Source: Christensenella sp. UBA3700 (GTDB lineage: Bacteria > Bacillota > Clostridia > Christensenellales > UBA3700). From it: DNA of 12,806 nucleotides. Shown here one piece after another: positions 7,701 through 12,806 of this stretch. The stretch lies in NCBI GenBank assembly GCA_002372775.1, contig DFIJ01000008.1, positions 604 to 13,409 on the forward strand, given 5' to 3'. The notes under the pieces are model-generated. The model worked only from the letters and a program-made list of their open reading frames with translations, was not told the DNA's origin and did not search any database. The number at the start of each line of letters is the position of its first letter. The first letter of the stretch is position 1. A program made the position numbers and the translations under genes.

Positions 7701-8447
7701 ACTGTTGTTTACGATTACGCTTCTGTTAAAGAATTGGAGTATTATGAGGGTTCTCCATATTACACCAATTCGTCAACTTATTCCGAAAAATACAATGAAG
7801 CATATGGCTGGGAATGCTATTACATTGAGGGTATATTTAGCGAGAATCATTATGCTGTATGTAATGGCATTGCAGCTTTAATGTCTGTAATGCTTAATAC
7901 AATGGGTATTGAGGCTCATAAAGTTACTGGCCTTGCAGGAAAGTCTGCAGATAAGATGGGAGCACATGCTTGGGTTGAAATATGTATTGCGGGTAATTGG
8001 TATTACTCAGATCCAACGTGGGGTAATATTTATTCTTCTAATATTCCTTACGATTACGAGTTTATAGGATATCAATATTTCTTGATGACTTCGAGCGAAA
8101 ATGATAATAGATCATCAAGATTCGTAAAATCAAAGCAAAGTCCATTTGAAATTAATTTTGCAAATGACGTGCAATTTGATATATTTAAAAATATTAATTT
8201 TGAATATAATGGTGTATTATATGATAACAGAATAACATCACAACAAGAAGCTCAAGTATTGGTAAACGCTTTAGTTCAATCAGTAAGTGGCGCTGGTGTT
8301 AATTCTAATGAGATAGTATCTGTTATGTATATCGCAGATAGCTCATATTCTTATAATGATGTAGCAAATTATTCGCTTGAAAGAATAACACTTGTTGCTC
8401 AATATAGGGGATACACAATTTATATATTAGTTATGACAAAGGATTAG
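4707..8447 (+). CDS. Lipoprotein with InlB B-repeats and transglutaminase-like domain
   Basis: This is a 1246-residue predicted surface lipoprotein. Residues 1-24 form a lipoprotein signal peptide ending in a SIIA|C lipobox, with Cys25 as the lipidated residue. Residues about 33-470 are six InlB B-repeats (Listeria-Bacteroides type) with 'GY.F.GWY.D' and 'LYA.W' cores. Residues about 484-651 hold two X2/Ig-like domains; the first has the 'LTVGEDYIVD...YLLEVSF' pattern. A further beta-rich module follows at about 656-741, then an unassigned region. Residues about 985-1125 form a transglutaminase-like domain with Cys1052 (VCNG), His1087 (AHAW) and Asp1102 (SDPTW), an intact triad. The last 120 residues are unassigned. 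Such domains act as peptidases or amide-bond enzymes, often on cell-wall or secreted peptides; the substrate here is unknown. It is the first gene of the long plus-strand operon. Confidence 0.9.
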   Translation: MRTKFFKIFFIVLVVALIGVSIIACSTDVSKHTIEFKVSEGGSWGYYSYVRTQGNEEIVLPEDPTMDGYVFYGWYKDQYYTQEFDETTYLNKELTEDIEVYAHFISESNVKSSYVVTFNTRGGNDLESYSCKFRSKLNNPIPTRSGYRFTGWYLDPTLTTPVDVRYYRVRSDVTLYAEWEEANCTVNYVLDGGVNSEDNVAEIAHGGTLNVSAPTKTGYAFLGWYLDKGFNTKYTNGTTIEDDITLYAKWTIVIYTISFNVPTGATFDSKGLNTYTVNDKLSFDDPTKVGYTFEGWFLDSNYTKRYYKDKIYGENLTLYALMYEIKYKINYHLESDAQNSSANLAYYRYFSTIHLENPSRPGCSFAGWYLDEDLHTELTENQNFHKDIDVYPSWNLITYSITYHNVVGSGITFDDEGFNSYTIETELNLPSPLKENMVFIGWYLDAELTQRFKSTDKYTQNLDLYAAYAESAMLDPHSYIEVANIPSLYYATEETKNVCIKYDEPVVVSGVTIAGRELTVGEDYIVDLDRLIISRDALNGMILDKKYLLEVSFESNDDLRYHIEIVDSLAPQFTVSDYVKFSSDDFIITPANAMSASSIKDVTIDGKDVEYSFVNDSIYVDSNILKKYDVGTHILRVYTSTGIFADSFLVVNNTYNYPYNVKVEVDSTWPDVYVTWDCDVETSLFIVKIDNVEYSTTSHPSRFSGNSFNATGLIFVKNQTVSVTSVVDNTEFKSANVITKLNLYDDNECTIKNSVVTPVLDQTFTVYGITGNFYITSWKEYYDFVFYTYLYRNVTNGNDILVVFDFEEEDFEKFDYTLKRNDGTDVYSGNAVNHSFYRNIDFVLSSFANMEYDLPEAGSYSLTCSLVSQDFYEGYGYVLKITYYGDMCPDNSDHVPDQTSERAAKNHKNSDYSMVHYGSGINRANYTFPIEDNNNGTALVNSSIELYMALEHGFVPVFENGSKLKTLYDTIKDTLKSILSEDMSDYEIALAVYDWICSTVVYDYASVKELEYYEGSPYYTNSSTYSEKYNEAYGWECYYIEGIFSENHYAVCNGIAALMSVMLNTMGIEAHKVTGLAGKSADKMGAHAWVEICIAGNWYYSDPTWGNIYSSNIPYDYEFIGYQYFLMTSSENDNRSSRFVKSKQSPFEINFANDVQFDIFKNINFEYNGVLYDNRITSQQEAQVLVNALVQSVSGAGVNSNEIVSVMYIADSSYSYNDVANYSLERITLVAQYRGYTIYILVMTKD
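4803..6116 (+). repeat. Six tandem InlB B-repeats (coding repeat)
   Basis: About 70-residue units at residues 33-104, 113-181, 184-252, 255-325, 327-396 and 399-470 of the lipoprotein. Each has a first strand pair, then a G-Y/C-x-F-x-GW-Y/F core and a closing L/V-Y-A/P strand. They are alike in protein but clearly diverged in DNA, so this is an old expansion rather than a recent slippage array. The fifth unit has GCSFAGWY and the sixth NMVFIGWY in place of GY. InlB-type repeats are known as surface stalks and protein-interaction modules. Confidence 0.85.
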
Positions 8448-8462
8448 AAGGAGTATAGATAA

Positions 8463-10718
8463 ATGATTAATCTAGAATCAGAAGGAAAGTATTTAGTTGG
8501 AGGCAAGTTTTTAAGTGCGGCTGATGCAGTAAAAGCAGGCGTTCCAGAAAAAGCACTTGATGAAGCCTACCAAGGCACAATGGCATATTCAATTTTAAAG
8601 AGCCATAATACAACAGGTATCACAAAAAAAGGTGAACCATTAATGATCAAATTCGATGCAATGGCATCACATGATATTACTTATGTTGGTATTATTCAAA
8701 CAGCAAAGGCAAGTGGACTTAAGAAATTCCCAATTCCATATGTTTTAACAAACTGTCACAATTCATTATGCGCAGTAGGTGGAACAATTAATGAAGATGA
8801 CCACGTATTTGGTCTATCTGCTGCTAAGAAATACGGCGGCATTTTCGTTCCAGCTCACCAAGCAGTTATTCATACATATATGAGAGAAATGATGAGTGGA
8901 TGCGGAAAGATGATTCTAGGATCAGATTCTCATACTCGTTATGGTGCTTTAGGAACAATGGCAATGGGTGAAGGTGGCCCAGAACTTGTTAAGCAATTAT
9001 TAAATAGAACTTACGATATTAAATATCCAGACGTTATAGCTATTAATCTTACTGGTAAGCCAAGAAAGGGTGTAGGTCCTCAAGACGTTGCTCTTGCTAT
9101 TATTGGTGCAGTATTTAAGAACGGCTTTGTTAAAAACAAAGTTATGGAATTCGTCGGTGATGGCATCAAGAATCTTCCTATCGAATATAGAAATGGTATT
9201 GATGTTATGACAACAGAAACTACATGTTTATCTTCTATCTGGAGAACAGATGACGAAGAAGTTAAGAATTACTATTTCGTTCGTGGAAGAATAAATGATT
9301 ATAAGGAAATCAAACCAGCAGAAGTTGCTTATTATGATGGTGTTGTAAATGTAGATTTATCTACAGTTGAACCACAAATCGCACTTCCATTCCACCCATC
9401 AAATGTTTATAACTTAAAAGATGTTATAGAAAATCCAGCTGATATCTTAGCAAAGGCTGAAGAAGAAGCTAACGCAAGATTAAAGAATGTTAAGATTTCT
9501 CTATTAGACAAGATTAAAGATGGTAAAGTTATGGTTGAACAAGGTGTTATTGCAGGATGTGCCGGTGGTACATATGATAACATCTATGAAGCTTCATCAA
9601 TCCTAAAGAATAAGTTCATTGGTTCTGGTAAGTTCACACTAAGTGTATATCCTTCATCTACTCCAATTTATGAAGACTTGCTTGAAAAGGGAGCTTTAGG
9701 AAGCTTATTAAAGAGCGGCGCTATTATTAAGACATGTTTCTGCGGACCATGTTTTGGTGCTGGAGATGTTCCTGCTAATAATGCATTAAGTATTAGACAT
9801 TCAACAAGAAACTTCGAAAACAGAGAAGGTTCAAAGCCAGCTAATGGACAAATCGCATCTGTAGCATTAATGGATGCTAGATCTATTGCTGCAACAGCTA
9901 TGAATGGCGGTGCATTAACATCTGCTTTAGATGTTGATTACGATAACACAATTCCTGGATTCAAGTTTGATGAAAGCATTTATCAAAATAGAGTTTATAT
10001 GGGATACAATAAGCCACAAGAAGATTTACCTCTTCAATATGGTCCAAACATCAAAGACTGGCCAGAAGTTATTAATCTTACAGATAACGTTATCGTTAAG
10101 CTTGCTTCTGTTATTAATGATCCAGTTACAACAACAGATGAATTAATCCCATCAGGTGAAACATCATCTTATAGATCAAATCCTCTAAAACTTGCTGAAT
10201 TTGCTTTATCTAGAAAGGATCCAAATTATGTTCCAAAGGCTAAAGAAATTTATGCTGATGAATTACAAAGAAGAGATTCTGGTTTAAACAAAGAATATGC
10301 TGATGCAGTTAAGGTTTCAGGATTAGATTTAAAGGGAAGCGTTTCAATTGGTTCTGGTGTATTTGCAATTAAGCCAGGTGATGGTTCTGCAAGAGAACAA
10401 GCAGCTTCATGTCAAAGAGTTCTTGGTGGTGTATGTAACATTTCTCGTGAATACGCTACAAAGAGATATAGAAGTAATTTGATTAACTGGGGTATGTTCC
10501 CATTTATCAATGCGCAAGATTCATTTGAAGTTGGAGATATTATTATCATCCCTAACACAAAGGAAAAGATTAATAACAATGATTTATCATTCCCAGCAAA
10601 AGTTGTAAGAAATGGTAAGGCATTTGATATTACTCTAAAGATAGATCCACTTACAGATAGTGAAAGAGAAATCATTAATCAAGGTTGCTTAATTAACTAC
10701 TATAAGAGCCAAATGTAA
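8463..10718 (+). CDS. Aconitase-family hydratase (YbhJ-like, substrate uncertain)
   Basis: This 751-residue enzyme of the aconitase/isopropylmalate isomerase superfamily should dehydrate or hydrate a carboxylic acid using a [4Fe-4S] cluster. The three cluster cysteines are present: Cys366 (AGCAGG) and Cys427/Cys430 (CGPC). GSDSHT (153-158), His137, an Arg-rich 'TRNFENR' (448-454) and the C-terminal swivelling domain 'GSAREQA' (641-647) also fit. Several residues differ from true aconitases: DAMAS where DATAQ is usual, NCH where CDH is usual, TRNF for NRNF and SAR for SSR. Length and layout recall the uncharacterised E. coli hydratase YbhJ, so aconitate hydratase proper is possible but not assured. 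The ATG has AAGGAG (8448-8453) with nine-base spacing, 15 bases after the lipoprotein stop; co-transcription is likely. Confidence 0.85.
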   Translation: MINLESEGKYLVGGKFLSAADAVKAGVPEKALDEAYQGTMAYSILKSHNTTGITKKGEPLMIKFDAMASHDITYVGIIQTAKASGLKKFPIPYVLTNCHNSLCAVGGTINEDDHVFGLSAAKKYGGIFVPAHQAVIHTYMREMMSGCGKMILGSDSHTRYGALGTMAMGEGGPELVKQLLNRTYDIKYPDVIAINLTGKPRKGVGPQDVALAIIGAVFKNGFVKNKVMEFVGDGIKNLPIEYRNGIDVMTTETTCLSSIWRTDDEEVKNYYFVRGRINDYKEIKPAEVAYYDGVVNVDLSTVEPQIALPFHPSNVYNLKDVIENPADILAKAEEEANARLKNVKISLLDKIKDGKVMVEQGVIAGCAGGTYDNIYEASSILKNKFIGSGKFTLSVYPSSTPIYEDLLEKGALGSLLKSGAIIKTCFCGPCFGAGDVPANNALSIRHSTRNFENREGSKPANGQIASVALMDARSIAATAMNGGALTSALDVDYDNTIPGFKFDESIYQNRVYMGYNKPQEDLPLQYGPNIKDWPEVINLTDNVIVKLASVINDPVTTTDELIPSGETSSYRSNPLKLAEFALSRKDPNYVPKAKEIYADELQRRDSGLNKEYADAVKVSGLDLKGSVSIGSGVFAIKPGDGSAREQAASCQRVLGGVCNISREYATKRYRSNLINWGMFPFINAQDSFEVGDIIIIPNTKEKINNNDLSFPAKVVRNGKAFDITLKIDPLTDSEREIINQGCLINYYKSQM

Positions 10719-11260
10719 TGAATAAAATAGAACAAAGACAAGAGATTAAATCAAGACTTAAAAGCTTAGAGAATAAAGATATTCTTAGCGATAAGGTATA
10801 TTCAAATTTAATCTCTTTGAATTTGTTGAAAGGGAAAGTTTTAATATACAATTCCATAAATAGTGAAGTATCTACAAATAAGCTTGTTGAATACTATAAA
10901 GACAAGGTTGAATTGTTTATGCCAAAAGTTATAGGCGATGACATGGTATTCATAAGAGTAGATGAGAATACAAAGTATTCTATAGGTGCATTTGGAATAA
11001 AGGAACCTATAGGAAAAGAGTACACAAAAGAAGAAATTGATTTTGATGTATGTGTGACTCCACTTCTTGGTTTTGATAAGAATCTAAATAGACTAGGCAA
11101 AGGCAAAGGTTATTATGATAGATTCTTTGAGAATAATAATTGTTTAAAAATAGGACTTGCATTTTCATGTCAAGAAATGGATAAGATTGACACAGAAGAA
11201 ACAGATATAAAATTAGATTATATAGTTACAGATTTAGGAGTAATTAGTGAGAGTAATTAG
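10718..11260 (+). CDS. 5-formyltetrahydrofolate cyclo-ligase
   Basis: 5-FCL (the YgfA/YqgN/MTHFS family) uses ATP to turn 5-formyl-THF into 5,10-methenyl-THF, returning the storage folate to the active one-carbon pool. It acts in the cytosol. Signatures are the basic N-terminal helix, 'YNSINSEVSTN' (44-54), 'FMPKV' (67-71), 'GAFGIKEP' (90-97) and the ATP-binding RLGKGKGYYDRFF (125-137). The length of 180 residues is typical. Its ATG overlaps the hydratase stop by one base (TAATG) with only a weak AAGAG at 10704-10708, so translation is probably coupled. The next gene begins inside its last codons. Confidence 0.94.
   Translation: MNKIEQRQEIKSRLKSLENKDILSDKVYSNLISLNLLKGKVLIYNSINSEVSTNKLVEYYKDKVELFMPKVIGDDMVFIRVDENTKYSIGAFGIKEPIGKEYTKEEIDFDVCVTPLLGFDKNLNRLGKGKGYYDRFFENNNCLKIGLAFSCQEMDKIDTEETDIKLDYIVTDLGVISESN
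11236..11240 (+). promoter_or_regulatory. Shine-Dalgarno that selects the GTG start of rsmD-coaD
   Basis: AGGAG with six bases to the GTG at 11247. The protein then begins M/V-RVISGKYRGK, the standard RsmD N terminus, so the GTG start is well supported although it lies 14 bases inside the preceding gene. Confidence 0.85.
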
Positions 11261-12281
11261 TGGTAAATATAGAGGAAAGCCTCTTTTTGCGCCAGAAGGA
11301 ATGGCAGTAAGACCAACAATAGATAGAGTTAAAGAATCTATCTTTAATGTCATTCAATTTAATATTGCTCAGTCTAGATTTGTAGACCTATTTACAGGTA
11401 CAGGTTCTATGGGAATAGAAGCCATATCAAGAGGCGCTAGCGAAGTAATCTTCTCAGACATCGCAAAGAGTTCTTTAGAATGTACTAAAGCCAATTTAAA
11501 GGGTATAGATGGTAATTATAAGATTCTTAATCGTGATTATAGAGAAACTCTTAATTCTATCGTTGGAAGCGTTGATTTTATATTTGTAGATGCGCCATTT
11601 GCTCTAGATTGTATTAACGAAATTACAAAGATAGTTAAGGCTAAGAATTTATTAAAAGAAAATGGTTATATTATCTATGAACATGATGTAGAAAAGAAAT
11701 ATGATTTATCTTATGATTTCTTTATAGAAAAGAGAAAGACATTTGGTAAAGTTGTTGTAGATTATATCGCTATAACAAAGAGTGTATGTGCAGTAACAGG
11801 AAGCTTTGATCCAATTACAGTTGGCCATTTAGATGTAATAGAGCAAGCTGCTGAAAACTATGATAGAGTTCTTGTTTTAGTTGCACAAAATGAAGATAAA
11901 AAAGCATTCTTTACGCTAAAGCAAAGAGCAGATGTTGTAAAAGCTGCAGTTCAAGATTTATCTAATGTTTCTGTAGATTATACTGATGGTTTTGTATTTG
12001 AGTATCTAAATAATAAGAAAATCGGTATAATAGTAAGAGGTTATAGAACAGAACAAGATTATCTTTACGAACAAGATATGGCAAAATACAACAAAGAACA
12101 TGGAAATGTAGAGACTGTTTTATATAAAGCTACAAATAAATATGAAGATGTAAGTTCTACTAAAGTAAGAACTGCATTAGAAAATGGTGAAAATATTAGG
12201 ACTTTTGTTCCAAAATATGCTAATAATTTAATAGTAAAGATTTTCAAGGAGAATTTGAAAAATGATAGAAATGAATGTTGA
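11247..12281 (+). CDS. RsmD-CoaD fusion: 16S rRNA G966-N2 methyltransferase + phosphopantetheine adenylyltransferase
   Basis: This is one 344-residue ORF joining two complete enzymes. Residues 1-178 are RsmD, which methylates G966 of 16S rRNA using SAM: N terminus RVISGKYRGK, 'RPTIDRVKESIFN' (22-34), SAM motif DLFTGTGSMG (47-56) and catalytic motif IV, here DAPF (115-118) instead of the usual DPPF/Y. Residues 179-344 are CoaD, which forms dephospho-CoA from 4'-phosphopantetheine and ATP: TGSFDP (184-189), TVGH (191-194), RGYRTEQDYLYE and the 'SSTKVR' loop. Each half is about full family length, with essentially no linker. In Bacillus subtilis these are adjacent separate genes (ylbH, coaD), so this is a fused operon pair. 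No ATG, GTG or TTG codon lies in frame between residues 152 and 183, so a separate CoaD product is unlikely. Start is GTG. Confidence 0.93.
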   Translation: MRVISGKYRGKPLFAPEGMAVRPTIDRVKESIFNVIQFNIAQSRFVDLFTGTGSMGIEAISRGASEVIFSDIAKSSLECTKANLKGIDGNYKILNRDYRETLNSIVGSVDFIFVDAPFALDCINEITKIVKAKNLLKENGYIIYEHDVEKKYDLSYDFFIEKRKTFGKVVVDYIAITKSVCAVTGSFDPITVGHLDVIEQAAENYDRVLVLVAQNEDKKAFFTLKQRADVVKAAVQDLSNVSVDYTDGFVFEYLNNKKIGIIVRGYRTEQDYLYEQDMAKYNKEHGNVETVLYKATNKYEDVSSTKVRTALENGENIRTFVPKYANNLIVKIFKENLKNDRNEC

Positions 12282-12750
12282 TGAATGGTTAAATAAATTA
12301 GAATCTAACATTACTCTTGCTAAGAAGGGTTTCATGACAGATTCAAAGCTTGTAGATGAGAGTGCATGTCTTGAATGTATTGCTCAAATTAGAAGCTTAC
12401 TTCCAAGCGAATTATCTCAAGCAAGAATAGTAACTAAGAATGCTCAACATATTAAGCTTGAAGCTCAAGAAGAAGCTAAGAGAATTATCGATGAAGCAAA
12501 TAGACAAGCACAACAACTTGTTGGTGAGAACAGAATCGTAGAAGAAGCAAAAAGACAAGCTGATCAAATTCTTCAAGATGCATCAAATTATGCAAATAAT
12601 TTAGTAGGCCAAGCATACCAAGATGTTGCAAAACTTATGGACGATGCAGAAGCACATTCAAGAGAGATTCTACAAGTTGTACTTGATACAAAAGCTAGAA
12701 TTTTCCCACAATATGACCGTGGTATGGACCCTAATCAACAACAACAATAA
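12262..12750 (+). CDS. Coiled-coil protein (subunit-B/DivIVA-like helices) downstream of coaD
   Basis: This is a 162-residue, almost wholly helical, charged protein of unknown function. Residues about 50-145 form a long coiled coil rich in Ala, Gln, Glu and Lys, with an internally repeated 'EEAKR..D' / 'DEANRQA' pattern like the stalk helices of ATP synthase subunit b/H or DivIVA-like proteins. Similar proteins are often mislabelled 'ATPase' next to coaD in Clostridia; no nucleotide-binding motif is visible here. There is no signal peptide or TM segment, and the tail is PNQQQQ. The ATG at 12262 has AAGGAG (12246-12251) with ten-base spacing, and a second ATG at 12271 is less well placed. It overlaps the rsmD-coaD end by 20 bases and is the last gene of the operon. 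Confidence 0.8.
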   Translation: MIEMNVDEWLNKLESNITLAKKGFMTDSKLVDESACLECIAQIRSLLPSELSQARIVTKNAQHIKLEAQEEAKRIIDEANRQAQQLVGENRIVEEAKRQADQILQDASNYANNLVGQAYQDVAKLMDDAEAHSREILQVVLDTKARIFPQYDRGMDPNQQQQ

Positions 12751-12770
12751 ATATAAACAAAATGGATATT

Positions 12771-12800
12771 AAAAAACCTGACCCAAAAGTCAGGTTTTTT
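12771..12800 (+). terminator. Intrinsic terminator of the plus-strand operon
   Basis: A stem AAAAAACCTGAC (12771-12782) pairs with GTCAGGTTTTTT (12789-12800) around the loop CCAAAA, giving a six-pair mixed core followed by a six-T run. It starts 21 bases after the last stop codon. The A-run on the left makes it symmetric, so it may also stop minus-strand transcription arriving from beyond the window. Confidence 0.93.
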
Positions 12801-12806
12801 CTTATT

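Noticed and set aside
7684..7881. Small plus-strand frame inside the transglutaminase region
   Set aside because: Out-of-frame shadow of the lipoprotein gene with no ribosome site.
11781..12281. CoaD as a separate gene with its own start
   Set aside because: No in-frame ATG, GTG or TTG and no Shine-Dalgarno lies near the CoaD N terminus; the frame is continuous with RsmD.
1..12806. Defence, phage, transposon or CRISPR system
   Set aside because: No recombinase, nuclease, toxin-antitoxin, inverted terminal repeat or spacer array was found; the tRNA ends visible are not followed by an integrase.

Overview
The window is AT-rich bacterial chromosome with short intergenic gaps, AGA-dominated arginine codons, strong Shine-Dalgarno sequences inside operons and TGA used as a normal stop (code 11). 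Gene content (typA, rdgB, an rsmD/coaD unit, a DUF2156 protein, InlB-type repeats on a lipoprotein) points to a low-GC Bacillota, probably an uncultured clostridial or related gut lineage. The assignment to Bacillota is fairly safe; anything finer is a guess.

Left block, minus strand (1-3715). A divergent promoter at about 3686-3715 drives a small two-TM PH-like membrane protein, then rdgB (XTP/dITP diphosphatase), a YfcE-type metallophosphoesterase and typA/bipA. These four genes overlap by 1-4 bases or abut closely, so they form one operon. Beyond typA, a separate strong promoter (226-254) drives a tRNA-Gly(UCC), tRNA-Arg(UCU), tRNA-His(GUG) cluster, the last cut by the window edge. The tRNA-Gly carries C instead of the near-universal U at position 55.

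Right block, plus strand (3726-12806). A DUF2156 (LPG-synthase C-terminal-like) acyl/aminoacyltransferase comes first. A new promoter (4672-4700) then reads into a 1246-residue lipoprotein with six InlB B-repeats, Ig-like domains and a transglutaminase-like domain with an intact Cys-His-Asp triad. Next come an aconitase-family hydratase with several changed active-site positions, 5-formyltetrahydrofolate cyclo-ligase, a single-polypeptide RsmD-CoaD fusion and a coiled-coil protein. The run ends in a clear intrinsic terminator at 12771-12800. Gaps are 15 bases or overlaps, so 4707-12800 looks like one operon.

The block joins surface (lipoprotein), folate, coenzyme A and rRNA-modification functions. 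No phage, defence, CRISPR or transposon signature was seen. The most noteworthy items are the RsmD-CoaD fusion with no internal start, the diverged aconitase paralogue, the C55 tRNA-Gly, and two promoters placed so that their transcripts should be leaderless. There is no gene-free stretch longer than about 100 bases.
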